NCBI RefSeq assembly: GCF_014931395.1
Contig: NZ_CP063120.1
Location: 479,501-543,500, forward strand
DNA length: 64,000 nt
DNA from: Haemophilus parainfluenzae
GTDB taxonomy: Bacteria > Pseudomonadota > Gammaproteobacteria > Enterobacterales > Pasteurellaceae
Direction of reading: 5' to 3'
In this document: piece after piece, positions 15,954-24,861 of the stretch
Layout: each line of letters opens with the position of its first letter
How positions within the stretch are numbered: position 1 is the first letter of the stretch
The notes under the pieces: generated by a model
What the model saw: only the letters and a program-made list of their open reading frames with translations
Told to the model about the DNA's origin: nothing
The model's database searches: none
Translations under genes and position numbers: made by a program

Positions 15954-17363
15954 TTAGCGTTTTTTCCGCAAATGATCCCCGTCTGTTTTACGTAAATAAC
16001 TCAATATCCAAACTAATGCGATCGCAAAAATGGAAGTCGTCAAAAACGTATAACTGAAAGCATGTTGTAATGCGTCGCCGTCGTTACCCATGAATTGACG
16101 ATATAACGTCAAAATAATAGATGCCACTGCGATACCAAATCCAATCCCCACTTGTTGCACAATGCTCAATACCGTTGATCCTACTCCGCTTTGAGCCTGT
16201 GATAGATCGCCAACGGTAAGTGTGTTAATTGAGGTAAAAATCATCGACATGCAGGCACCATACCACATCAAATTACATATAATCCACGTCGTTGATGATG
16301 AGGTATCAAGCCATGACATGGAAACTGTTGAGCCTGCCATTAAAAGTGACGATAAAATTAACGTGGTTTTATAACCTAAGATATTTAAAATATGCCCAAT
16401 AAAACGTTTAAATACGACAGACATTAGCGCAATGGGTGCAAGCAACCAGCCTGACTCTTCAGCTGAATAGCCAAAAGAAAGTTGGAACATTAATGGTAAT
16501 AAGAACGGCACAGCCGAACCGGAAAGGCGAATAAAGATATTGGCTGCAATACCTAATCGGAATGTTCTCGTATTGAAAAGAGATAACGGTAAAATGGCAC
16601 GTTCATTACCTTTTGCATAAAAATAATAGGCCACCAATAATGCAATACCAATCGACAATGCACTATATGTAGTCATATTGTCACGGTGACTTTCGCCCAG
16701 TAAATCAAGTCCGAGCGTTAAACCGACTAAACCAAATGCAAAGAGTAAAAAGCCTGTCCAGTCTAACTTATTTGCATTGCCCTTATGATTTCCCATCACT
16801 TTAGCGGCAGCCCAGAAGCCTAACATACCAATAGGAATATTGATTAAGAAAATCCAATGCCATGAAGTATGCACCACAAGCCAACCACCTAAAATCGGGC
16901 CAAGAATCGGGCCGATGAGTCCTGCTGTCGCCATTAAATTCCAGGCATTAATTAATTGATTTTTCGGTACGGTTTGAATAATCGCAAGGCGAGCGACAGG
17001 CATCATAAATGCCCCGCCAATACCTTGGATAATTCGTGCGAGCACAAGGGTCTCAAGAGAGGTTGACATCGCACAAGCCACCGAACCGAATACAAAGGTA
17101 AAAACAGCAGAGCGGAAAACAGTGAGTGTACCGAATTTAGCTGCCGCCCAAGCAGTTAAAGGAATAAATAAGGCAACAGCAAGAGAATAGGCGATAATCG
17201 CCATTTGCATTTCAAAGACAGGGGTTTGCAGATCTGTTGCAATAGTGGGTAAGGCAGTATTTAAAATAGTCGCATCCAGGCTTTGCATAAACAAAGCCAT
17301 GGAAGCCACCCAAGCCAGCCCTTTATAATGCTGACTTTCTATTACTGCGTCTTTTTCCACCAT
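15954..17363 (-). CDS. DHA2-type MFS efflux transporter (MdtD/EmrB-like)
   Basis: A 469-residue protein with about 14 hydrophobic segments. It has the DHA2 opening QSLDATILNTALPTIATDL and motif C LIGPILGPILGGWL. Such proteins export drugs or metabolites by proton antiport; the substrate is not readable. Its start (ATG 17363) lies inside the end of mobB, a 22-base overlap, so the two are co-transcribed. The start is not backed by a strong ribosome site, and translation probably depends on coupling. Confidence 0.83.
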   Translation of the reverse strand: MVEKDAVIESQHYKGLAWVASMALFMQSLDATILNTALPTIATDLQTPVFEMQMAIIAYSLAVALFIPLTAWAAAKFGTLTVFRSAVFTFVFGSVACAMSTSLETLVLARIIQGIGGAFMMPVARLAIIQTVPKNQLINAWNLMATAGLIGPILGPILGGWLVVHTSWHWIFLINIPIGMLGFWAAAKVMGNHKGNANKLDWTGFLLFAFGLVGLTLGLDLLGESHRDNMTTYSALSIGIALLVAYYFYAKGNERAILPLSLFNTRTFRLGIAANIFIRLSGSAVPFLLPLMFQLSFGYSAEESGWLLAPIALMSVVFKRFIGHILNILGYKTTLILSSLLMAGSTVSMSWLDTSSSTTWIICNLMWYGACMSMIFTSINTLTVGDLSQAQSGVGSTVLSIVQQVGIGFGIAVASIILTLYRQFMGNDGDALQHAFSYTFLTTSIFAIALVWILSYLRKTDGDHLRKKR

Positions 17364-17851
17364 TGATAAATAAACTCAGCGATCTGTTCAATGTGATTAA
17401 TATCTAATAAAGTGCAGTCAGTTTCAAGCGAATAATCTGTTGCTAAAGCCAACACGTTTTCATCTAATTCTGGCAAAGGTTTTGTCATCTCTCGCCGATG
17501 CAACAGAATCTTTGGAATGGGTTCTTGTTTAAACCCTTCCACTAACACTAAATCCGTTAAATGACGATCAAATTGTTGGCTTAAATAAGCTAACGAAACC
17601 GGCGCTTGAGGCGTTTCTGTCATTAATGCCCAACGACTATCGCAAGCCATAATAACTTGCGCAGAACCCGCCTCTTTCATTCGCCAGCTGTCTTTTCCCT
17701 CTTTATCCACATGGGCGTTGTGATGGCTATGTTTAATGACTGAAACACGTAAACCTTTTTTAATTAATTGAGGAAGTAATTTTTCCAGTAATGTGGTTTT
17801 GCCACTACCGCTGTAACCCGTGATGCCAAGAAGAGGAAGGGAATTGTTCAT
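17342..17851 (-). CDS. mobB: MobB, molybdopterin-guanine dinucleotide biosynthesis adaptor
   Basis: A 169-residue P-loop protein (GYSGSGKTTLLEKLLPQL, residues 12-29; later LVLVEGFKQEPIPKI). MobB binds GTP and assists MobA in attaching GMP to molybdopterin. mobA itself is far away at 40412-40978, unlike E. coli where mobAB are adjacent. The downstream partner in this operon is an MFS gene. Confidence 0.92.
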   Translation of the reverse strand: MNNSLPLLGITGYSGSGKTTLLEKLLPQLIKKGLRVSVIKHSHHNAHVDKEGKDSWRMKEAGSAQVIMACDSRWALMTETPQAPVSLAYLSQQFDRHLTDLVLVEGFKQEPIPKILLHRREMTKPLPELDENVLALATDYSLETDCTLLDINHIEQIAEFIYQWWKKTQ

Positions 17852-17891
17852 TGTAAAAACCTTAAGAAAAATGACCGCACTTGATAAAACA

Positions 17892-17912
17892 AAACCCCGC
17901 AGGACGGGGTTT
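17892..17912 (-). terminator. Terminator of the sigma-E operon
   Basis: AAACCCCG and CGGGGTTT form an 8-bp GC-rich stem. On the minus strand it is followed by TTTTGTTTTAT. It lies 75 bases after the rseB stop. Confidence 0.75.
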
Positions 17913-17986
17913 AGCTATTAAAATCCATTAGGTGAAGAAAGTATAGCAAGGGGAAACAAAATAGCAACTTTCTCGCTTCTACTGAA

Positions 17987-18931
17987 TTATTTTAGGAATG
18001 TTACACCTTGTACAATTCGTTTAGCTGCGGCAATTGGAAGCTGTCCGATAAAGGTAATTTCTTTATCGCCCATGACTTCACTATAAATCGTGTATGCCCC
18101 TTGTTTCCATGTGTTTTCTGTTGCGGCAGCGCTATCTGCTTTGTTGACATAGAGTGTAAAAGTGAAAAGACCGTCACTAAATAACGCATTTTCAATTACT
18201 TCACCATCTATCACATCATGATTTTGACGAATTAAATCAAAACCTTGCGGTAACCAATCAGTTTTCCAATTGATTGAAAGTGAAGACTCTTGTTTCCCTT
18301 CATTTAAAAGTGGAGGTACTGACACCTTATTAAGGTAATCTGTCAAACCACGTAGACGATCATCGATATATAACGTCACCACACGGAACTGATCAAGTAA
18401 CTTGCCTTCGCGATCAAGCATATCGCCACGCAATAACAAACCATTTTCTTCATCTAAGAAAACGAGATATTGATAGCGAAAATCGTCTTTGGGCACAATA
18501 CGAATGGTATCGACAAATCGGCCTGCAATTCGGTCTTTTCCAAGCTTAATAAAATCATAATTCTGACTCAGCTTGCTAAAATCAGTGCGAATCACTGCCG
18601 GAAGCGCATCCACAATCTCACCACTGTTAATCGTGAAAGCACGTGAATCCGGCTGGAAATAGCTGACTAAATTACCGCGCTGGATGATTTCTTGCTGTTC
18701 ACCATCTAATGTCACCAATTGTGCATACACTTTTTGCCCTTGCTTAATATGACGATAACGGAATGAGTCCATATTTGTTGGCGTAGTTTGCACAAAAGCA
18801 AGCTCATAATTTAAATCTCGCATGGCTTGCGACATTTTATTTAATGACTGGATTGGCTCTTCTGCAAATGCCGTAAAAGGCAATAAGAATAAGCCTAAAA
18901 GTGCGGTTAATTTGAGAGACGTTTTTTTCAT
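17987..18931 (-). CDS. rseB: RseB, periplasmic regulator of sigma-E signalling
   Basis: A 314-residue secreted protein with a signal peptide (cleavage after PFTAFA, residue 23), an N-terminal lipoprotein-like MucB/RseB domain (about 25-200) and the smaller C-terminal domain (about 215-314). RseB binds RseA in the periplasm and protects it from DegS until mislocalised LPS or proteins displace it. It follows rseA by 70 bases that hold a terminator-like hairpin (18957-18983). Confidence 0.93.
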   Translation of the reverse strand: MKKTSLKLTALLGLFLLPFTAFAEEPIQSLNKMSQAMRDLNYELAFVQTTPTNMDSFRYRHIKQGQKVYAQLVTLDGEQQEIIQRGNLVSYFQPDSRAFTINSGEIVDALPAVIRTDFSKLSQNYDFIKLGKDRIAGRFVDTIRIVPKDDFRYQYLVFLDEENGLLLRGDMLDREGKLLDQFRVVTLYIDDRLRGLTDYLNKVSVPPLLNEGKQESSLSINWKTDWLPQGFDLIRQNHDVIDGEVIENALFSDGLFTFTLYVNKADSAAATENTWKQGAYTIYSEVMGDKEITFIGQLPIAAAKRIVQGVTFLK

Positions 18932-18956
18932 AAATAAATTGGTTTATCCAGAAAAA

Positions 18957-18983
18957 AATTCACCACGCCTAAGGTGGTGAATT
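18957..18983 (-). terminator. Intrinsic-terminator-like hairpin between rseA and rseB
   Basis: On the minus strand AATTCACCAC and GTGGTGAATT form a perfect 10-bp stem with a 7-base loop, directly followed by an unbroken T run (seven T counting the end of the arm) before C. It sits inside the rpoE-rseA-rseB operon, so it probably lowers rseB expression relative to rpoE and rseA. Confidence 0.75.
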
Positions 18984-19001
18984 ATCGATTAATTGTAGTA
19001 A

Positions 19002-19583
19002 TTATTTCGCTTGGTTGCTACCCACATTTAAGCTATCTGCATGCATACGACGCTGTAATTCATAGTTTTGCAACATCGTGCCAATACGGCGATTTTTTTG
19101 CTCAACCTGTTCCGAAGTCGCTACATCTTTGGTCGGAGCGTTGTAACTTACTTCTTGAACAGAATTGTTAAATGGTAAGGTTTGTAAAACGGGGTTTTCA
19201 GGTGTAATCGAGGTGCTTTTTGCATTGAACGATTGTACACCCACTACTGCCACCAAACACACACCTGCAGCCACCGCAATTTGTGTCATTGGTGCAAAGA
19301 ATGCTTTTAATTTTTGCACGAATGGTAAGCTATCAGCTTCTTCTGGTGTTGGTTGAGAAACAGTAATCTCTACGTGTTTTACTTCTTCTAATTCAATTAA
19401 GTCCGCCATTTTCGCCGTAAAGTCAGCACCTAATAACACTGGTGACTCTTTACGCATAACCGATCTTACTGTGTGATATGCCGCCCAAGATTCTTGTGAA
19501 TCTTTATCCTGACAGAGTTGTTTCGTCAACTCGGCACTGACTTCTTCTCCATCCATATAGGCTGAAAGTAACTCTTTTTGCAT
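19002..19583 (-). CDS. rseA: RseA, anti-sigma-E factor
   Basis: A 193-residue single-pass membrane protein. The cytoplasmic anti-sigma domain is residues 1-70 (MQKELLSAYMDGEE), one membrane segment is at about 97-115 (IAVAAGVCLVAVVGVQSF), and a periplasmic domain follows. RseA holds RpoE inactive at the membrane until cleaved by DegS and RseP. It lies 21 bases downstream of rpoE. The ribosome site is GGAG. Confidence 0.93.
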   Translation of the reverse strand: MQKELLSAYMDGEEVSAELTKQLCQDKDSQESWAAYHTVRSVMRKESPVLLGADFTAKMADLIELEEVKHVEITVSQPTPEEADSLPFVQKLKAFFAPMTQIAVAAGVCLVAVVGVQSFNAKSTSITPENPVLQTLPFNNSVQEVSYNAPTKDVATSEQVEQKNRRIGTMLQNYELQRRMHADSLNVGSNQAK

Positions 19584-19604
19584 TTTATAAACTCCGACTT
19601 TATT

Positions 19605-20180
19605 TTAACGTTGCATAAGCGGTTGTATTTTGTTCTCAATCACTTCCCGAGCACGGAAAATGCGAGAACGTACAGTGCCTACTGGGCAATCCATTATTTC
19701 TGCGATCTCTTCGTAACTTAACCCTTCAAGCTCACGCAAGGTAATCGCGGTTCTTAAATCTTCTGGCAAACTGTGAATGGTATCAAACACCACTTTTTCC
19801 AATTCGCTAGATAACATTTCGTTTTCAGGGGTATCTACATCACGTAGATGGGTTCCCACATCGTAGCTTTCGGCATCTTCAGCCAAAATATCTTCGCTCG
19901 GTGGACGGCGCCCCTGTGCCGTTAAGTAATTCTTTGCCGTATTCACGGCAATTCGATATAGCCAAGTGTAGAATGCGCTATCGCCCCGAAAGGATTCAAT
20001 GGAACGATAGGCCTTAATAAAGGATTCTTGTACAACATCTGGAATGTCGTTATGAGAAATGTAGCGGGTTAAAAGTCCGGCTACTTTATTTTGATAACGA
20101 GAAACCAATAAATTAAAGGCTTTTTTATCGCCTTGCTGCACTCTTTCTACCAAAGCCTGATCTGTTAGCTGTTCAGCCAT
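19605..20180 (-). CDS. rpoE: RpoE, sigma-E envelope stress sigma factor
   Basis: A 191-residue group 4 (ECF) sigma factor. Region 2 is at about residues 20-95 (SFIKAYRSIESFRGDSAFYT with WLYRIAVNTAKNYL) and region 4 at about 130-185 (LRELEGLSYEEIAEIMDCPV then GTVRSRIFRARE). It directs the outer-membrane stress response. AGGAGATAT precedes the ATG. It heads the rpoE-rseA-rseB operon. Confidence 0.97.
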   Translation of the reverse strand: MAEQLTDQALVERVQQGDKKAFNLLVSRYQNKVAGLLTRYISHNDIPDVVQESFIKAYRSIESFRGDSAFYTWLYRIAVNTAKNYLTAQGRRPPSEDILAEDAESYDVGTHLRDVDTPENEMLSSELEKVVFDTIHSLPEDLRTAITLRELEGLSYEEIAEIMDCPVGTVRSRIFRAREVIENKIQPLMQR

Positions 20181-20297
20181 ATATCTCCTATGCTACGTCT
20201 AACACGCCTTCATATATTCAAGACAGCAAGCTATTGTTGCTTTATCAGACAGAGTTAAAATTGAAAAGTTCCTTATGTATAAAAAATTTCAAAAAAA

Positions 20298-20555
20298 TTA
20301 ACGGACATTCGTTTTCTGCACATCTTGGATATATTCAACCATCGCTTGCACTTCAGCATCGTCTGATTGACTGCCATTAAAAAACCACGAAAAAAGTTGT
20401 AAATCCGTGGCAGCAAGTAAACGAATAAAAATATCTTTTTTGTCGTCAGTCAGTTGGTCAAAATGCGCTTTATAAAAAGGCATGATGATTTTATCCAGCT
20501 CAAGCATACCTCGACGACAATCCCATTCAATGCGGAGTTTATTGTATTTATCCAT
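20298..20555 (-). CDS. sdhE: SdhE, FAD assembly factor
   Basis: An 85-residue member of the SdhE/YgfY/Sdh5 family. The diagnostic RRGMLELD motif is at residues 14-21. SdhE promotes covalent attachment of FAD to the flavoprotein subunit of succinate dehydrogenase or fumarate reductase. GGGAG lies upstream of the ATG. It is transcribed toward fruA and sits next to rpoE. Confidence 0.93.
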   Translation of the reverse strand: MDKYNKLRIEWDCRRGMLELDKIIMPFYKAHFDQLTDDKKDIFIRLLAATDLQLFSWFFNGSQSDDAEVQAMVEYIQDVQKTNVR

Positions 20556-20594
20556 AATTTCTCCCTAAATCATTGTAATTATACCTGATAAATG

Positions 20595-20624
20595 AAAAGT
20601 GCGGTTAAAAATTACCGCACTTTT
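20595..20624 (-). terminator. Uptake-word inverted pair between sdhE and fruA
   Basis: AAAAGTGCGGT and ACCGCACTTTT are perfect 11-base arms with an 8-base loop, between the fruA stop and the sdhE start. On the minus strand it can end the fruBKA transcript. Confidence 0.75.
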
Positions 20625-20640
20625 TTAATCAAAGAATTGG

Positions 20641-22317
20641 CTATTCTGTCGCCTTTGGTTTAATCACCGCGTAAACCACACCGGTTAATAATGCTCCCGT
20701 TGCGATTGCACCTAAGTAGAGTAATGGTTCTGAAACAAACGGAATAACAAATAAACCACCATGTGGTGCTTGCAGAGAAATATTTAATGCCATTGAAATC
20801 GCACCGGCAGTTGCACCACCAATAACTGAACTAATAATCACACGCAATGGATCAGCAGCTACAAACGGCAATGCCCCTTCAGAGATAAAGCACAAGCCTA
20901 AGACAAAAGAAGCTTTACCTGCATCACGTTGATTGCTGGTAAATTTACTGCGTGCAATCCAAGTTGCAATCGCCATCCCAATTGGCGGTACCATACCGGC
21001 TGCCATAGCGGCGGCCATTGGGGTGTGAACTTGAGAGGCCAACATTCCCACAGAGAACGTATAAGCTGCTTTGTTTACTGGACCTCCCATATCAATACAC
21101 ATCATGGCACCGATAATTGCACCCAATACCATCGCATTGACTTCACCCATGGATTTTAACCAATCACTTAAGGTGGTCATAATTTGTGAAACCGGTGGGT
21201 TAATCACATAAATCATGGCGAGGCCGACAATCAAGGTACCAAAGAGTGGGAGAATTAAAATCGGTTTTAAGGAGGTTAAACTTGCCGGCAATTTAATAGT
21301 GGCATTTAATCCTTTCACCACATAACCCGCTAAGAAACCCGCAATGATCCCACCTAAAATCCCAGCGCCCGCTGTGGTGGCTAACATACCGCCAATAAGA
21401 CCTACCGCAAGCCCTGGACGGTCTGCAATAGAAAAGGCCACATAGCCGGCAAATACTGCAATCATCAGATGGAATGCTGCACCGCCGCCGATATCCATTA
21501 AAGCTTTTGGAATACCATGAAAAATTGTTTCATCTTTGAAGGCTTCGATACCAAACATAAAGGAAATCGCGATTAATAAACCACCAGCAACCACCAACGG
21601 CAGCATGTGCGACACACCGGTCATCAAATGTTTATAAACACCTTTTTTCTCACCGCTTTCTTCTGATTTCGCAGAAGCTTTTGCCGCACCGCCTTCATAA
21701 ATTTTTGCTTCTTTAAATGCCTTATCGAATTCCTGTGCGGTTTTCTTTAACGCTAAACCGGTCGAAGTACGATACATCGGTTTACCTTGGAATTTATCTA
21801 ACGGGACATCAATATCGGCTGCAATAAAAACTAAATCTGCCGCAGCGACTTCTTCAGGGGTAATTTCATTACCTGCGCCCACTTGGCCACGCGTTTCGAC
21901 TTTTACCTGCCAACCTTGTTTTTTTGCATAGGTTTCAATAGCTTCAGCAGACATAAAGGTATGCGCAACCCCCGTCGGACAAGCTGTCACTGCGACAATA
22001 TTTTTGACGCCAGAAGCGCAGCCAAATTCAACCGCACTTTGAACTGGTTGAACATAATCCACTGCTTGATTAAGCGCATTCGTCAGCGTGACTTCAGGTG
22101 ATGCAATAGCCGCATCTTCATTGGCTAAAAAGACTTTTTTGCCCACAAGTTCAGCAGAGTTTGGCAAAGTAGATCCGAAAACAATCACTAAATCCGCCTC
22201 TTTGGCTTGCTTAACCACAGTATGATTGGCTTTTTTCGCTACCACGCTCAATGCTTGGCGAAGTAAATAGGCTTTTGCCGCACCAATTTGCGGAGATTGA
22301 GTTAAAAACAAATTCAT
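20641..22317 (-). CDS. fruA: PTS fructose-specific EIIBC
   Basis: A 558-residue membrane transporter and kinase. It has a degenerate IIB-like domain (residues 1-90), an active IIB domain with the phosphocysteine in TACPTGVAHT (Cys113), and a IIC membrane domain (about 235-555). It imports fructose and phosphorylates it to fructose 1-phosphate. The ATG at 22317 has AAGGA 7 bases upstream; a TTG 15 bases earlier overlaps the fruK stop. It is last in fruB-fruK-fruA. An uptake word is near 22030. Confidence 0.95.
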   Translation of the reverse strand: MNLFLTQSPQIGAAKAYLLRQALSVVAKKANHTVVKQAKEADLVIVFGSTLPNSAELVGKKVFLANEDAAIASPEVTLTNALNQAVDYVQPVQSAVEFGCASGVKNIVAVTACPTGVAHTFMSAEAIETYAKKQGWQVKVETRGQVGAGNEITPEEVAAADLVFIAADIDVPLDKFQGKPMYRTSTGLALKKTAQEFDKAFKEAKIYEGGAAKASAKSEESGEKKGVYKHLMTGVSHMLPLVVAGGLLIAISFMFGIEAFKDETIFHGIPKALMDIGGGAAFHLMIAVFAGYVAFSIADRPGLAVGLIGGMLATTAGAGILGGIIAGFLAGYVVKGLNATIKLPASLTSLKPILILPLFGTLIVGLAMIYVINPPVSQIMTTLSDWLKSMGEVNAMVLGAIIGAMMCIDMGGPVNKAAYTFSVGMLASQVHTPMAAAMAAGMVPPIGMAIATWIARSKFTSNQRDAGKASFVLGLCFISEGALPFVAADPLRVIISSVIGGATAGAISMALNISLQAPHGGLFVIPFVSEPLLYLGAIATGALLTGVVYAVIKPKATE

Positions 22318-22321
22318 TACA

Positions 22322-23263
22322 TTATCCTTCAATCACAGAAATTTTGATATTCGCCAGAATTGGCTCAAGCAAGGCGATATCGCTCACGCCCACATTACTT
22401 TGCGAAACGGCAAAGGCAGAAACCGCACTCGCAAATGCTAAGGTTTCCGCTTGAGATAAGCCTTTTTCGATACCGTAAATTAAGCCTGCCACCATAGAAT
22501 CACCAGCCCCTACGGTGCTCACCACGTTTTCACATTTAGGTGGTTGAGCTTGAATAACAGCTTGATCACTCAGCCATAAAGAACCATTCGCGCCCATCGA
22601 AATAATGACGTTAGCAATACCTTCTGCTTTAAGTTTTTTAGCCGCCACAATAATTTCATCAAGAGAATTTAGTGGGTGGCCAATCCACGCTTCTAATTCG
22701 CGATGATTTGGTTTTACCAACCAAGGATGGGCTTTCAAACCTGCTGTAAGTGCCGCATTACTGCTATCTAATACAACTTTCACACCAGCTTGATGCAACT
22801 GATTAAGCCAATCCGCAAATAATTCAGGACTGACACCACGCGGTAAACTGCCGCAAACCGCAACAATGTCAAAGTTTTGACAATACGCTAATGAATCTGC
22901 TGTAAATTGCTGCCAAGCTTCTGGAGTAATTTGATAACCTAAGAAATTTAGGTCTGTCACATCGGTTTCGGTTTCCGTAATTTTTACGTTAATACGAGTT
23001 TTACCTGCTACGCGATGAAATTTGTCTTCTAAGCCTTGTTTTTTAAATAGGGTTTCGAAATCACCCACGTTGTCTTCACCTAAGAAACCACCAACTGCCA
23101 CCTCTACGCCCAAGTCTTTCAGCACCTTGGCAACATTGATGCCTTTGCCAGCAGGGAAAATACCAAGTGTTTCAACGGTGTTCACTTCGCCAATTTCAAT
23201 ACGCGGCAAACGCCCGACTAAATCGTAAGCGGCATTTAAGGTAATTGTTGCTACTTTTGCCAT
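22322..23263 (-). CDS. fruK: 1-phosphofructokinase
   Basis: A 313-residue PfkB-family sugar kinase that converts fructose 1-phosphate to fructose 1,6-bisphosphate. Seen motifs are the N-terminal GKGINVAKVLKDLG and the C-terminal anion-hole signature TVGAGDSMVAGLIYG (catalytic Asp). It starts 3 bases after fruB ends and stops 4 bases before fruA. AAGGAG precedes the ATG at 23263. Confidence 0.95.
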   Translation of the reverse strand: MAKVATITLNAAYDLVGRLPRIEIGEVNTVETLGIFPAGKGINVAKVLKDLGVEVAVGGFLGEDNVGDFETLFKKQGLEDKFHRVAGKTRINVKITETETDVTDLNFLGYQITPEAWQQFTADSLAYCQNFDIVAVCGSLPRGVSPELFADWLNQLHQAGVKVVLDSSNAALTAGLKAHPWLVKPNHRELEAWIGHPLNSLDEIIVAAKKLKAEGIANVIISMGANGSLWLSDQAVIQAQPPKCENVVSTVGAGDSMVAGLIYGIEKGLSQAETLAFASAVSAFAVSQSNVGVSDIALLEPILANIKISVIEG

Positions 23264-23266
23264 CAC

Positions 23267-24787
23267 TTACTCCTTACCTTCACCTAAACCGCTTTCAATG
23301 ACTGCACCGATACCATCAATCGCTTGTTGGGCTTCTTCGCCGCTCGCTACAAAACGTAAGCGATGACCTTTCACGACACCAAGCGCCACAATTTTCATCA
23401 GACTTTTCGCACTGACTAATTGGGTGTCACGATCTAAGTTTTGTACCGCAACAGATGCATTGTATTTTTTCACTTCATTAACAAGCACCGCACTTGGACG
23501 AGCATGTAAACCGTGTTCATTACGAATCATAAATACGGCTTCAATGGCATCGGCTGGTAAACCTGTTTTTTCTTCGTGAATTTGTGGTGCATGCTCACTG
23601 CTCACTTCAATGGTATCTGGTTCAGCCGGTGGCACAGCAGAGACAGCTTCACCAAGCCCACTCGCAATAATCTTACCTAAGGCTTCAATGGCTTGTTTCG
23701 CATCATCCCCTTCTGCCACAAAACGTAAGCGATGACCTTGAGTAACACCTAATGCCACAATTTTCATCAAGCTTTTTGCACTAACTGGTGCGGTTTCTCG
23801 AGTAAGATTTTGTACGGTAATTTTAGAGGCGAATTTTTTCATCTCATTAACAAGCACTGCACTTGGGCGAGCATGTAAGCCATGTTCATTACGAATCGTA
23901 AAGGTACCAATCACTGCACCTTTCGCGATTTGGTCTTCAGATTGAGCAGCTGGCGAAGCCGGCACTTTACCGCCATTAAGTGCGGTCAAAATTTGCTGCG
24001 TATTACCACTTAATAAAATATTTTGTACTTCATCATCCAATAAACGTGCTAACGTCTCATTGATTTGGTCACTGACAGCCGAAATCGTCAATACACCTTT
24101 CACCGCTTTGCCATTATGATTAAAAATGGTTTTCGCACGACTGAATGCCAACGCATTTTTCACGTTACCTGATACGGCATCGGTTACCCATAACCCTTTG
24201 CCAAGTGGCAGAGCAGAATTGGAGACCACTTCAGAAACAAAGCTATTTTCAACCGCACTTTGCTGTTGTAATTTGCCTGCATTGATAGCAGTAAGTGTGA
24301 GCAAACTTTGCGTTTCAATATCTAAGCTTAATGTTTCTTCAGTCATGCTAAAAGCATCACTTTCACCTAACAAAATAGCACGGAATTTTTCAACATCTGT
24401 TAATGTCGCTAACTGTGCTGCAGTCTCTTCATCACCTAAAACATGCGTTAATTGACGAAGTAAAGCAAGATGCTCATCAGAACGGGCCGCAATACCAATC
24501 ACAACATAAGCAATATTGCCTTCTCCCCACTCAATACCTTGTGGAAATTGGAAAACTTGCACACCGGTTTTTTTCACCATCGAACGGGTTTCTAATGTAC
24601 CGTGTGGAATCGCAATCCCATTGCCTAAAAAAGTGGAGGTTTGTTGTTCACGTCCAAGCATGCCTTGCAAATAGCCTTGTTCAACATTGCCAGCTTGCTC
24701 TAACGCACTTGCAGCCATTTCAATAGCTTGCAGCTTATTTGTTGCCGTAGCATTTAAATGAATGTTGCTTTCCGAAAGTTCTAACAT
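23267..24787 (-). CDS. fruB: Fructose PTS diphosphoryl transfer protein (EIIA-M-HPr-HPr)
   Basis: A 506-residue soluble phosphocarrier. It has an EIIA-fructose domain (1-145, phosphohistidine H62 in AIPHGT), a middle M region (about 155-275), and two HPr domains in tandem (about 291-377 with H305, and 416-506 with H428, both in NEHGLHARPS). E. coli FruB has one HPr; tandem HPr domains are known in Haemophilus. It passes phosphate from enzyme I to FruA. The ATG at 24787 has GAAGGAG 5 bases upstream. Uptake words are near 23984 and 24249. Confidence 0.95.
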   Translation of the reverse strand: MLELSESNIHLNATATNKLQAIEMAASALEQAGNVEQGYLQGMLGREQQTSTFLGNGIAIPHGTLETRSMVKKTGVQVFQFPQGIEWGEGNIAYVVIGIAARSDEHLALLRQLTHVLGDEETAAQLATLTDVEKFRAILLGESDAFSMTEETLSLDIETQSLLTLTAINAGKLQQQSAVENSFVSEVVSNSALPLGKGLWVTDAVSGNVKNALAFSRAKTIFNHNGKAVKGVLTISAVSDQINETLARLLDDEVQNILLSGNTQQILTALNGGKVPASPAAQSEDQIAKGAVIGTFTIRNEHGLHARPSAVLVNEMKKFASKITVQNLTRETAPVSAKSLMKIVALGVTQGHRLRFVAEGDDAKQAIEALGKIIASGLGEAVSAVPPAEPDTIEVSSEHAPQIHEEKTGLPADAIEAVFMIRNEHGLHARPSAVLVNEVKKYNASVAVQNLDRDTQLVSAKSLMKIVALGVVKGHRLRFVASGEEAQQAIDGIGAVIESGLGEGKE

Positions 24788-24823
24788 TCTAGCTCCTTCA
24801 CATTGATGATTTAAAAAAAGAAA

Positions 24824-24853
24824 AGCTGCTGATGAGATCACTCATCAACAGCT
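24824..24853 (-). terminator. Terminator of the upstream lipoprotein gene, close to fruB
   Basis: AGCTGCTGATGAG and CTCATCAACAGCT pair over 13 positions (one wobble) around ATCA. On the minus strand it is followed by TTTTCTTTTTTT. Only 36 bases separate it from the fruB ATG. Confidence 0.85.
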
Positions 24854-24861
24854 CAAATTGA

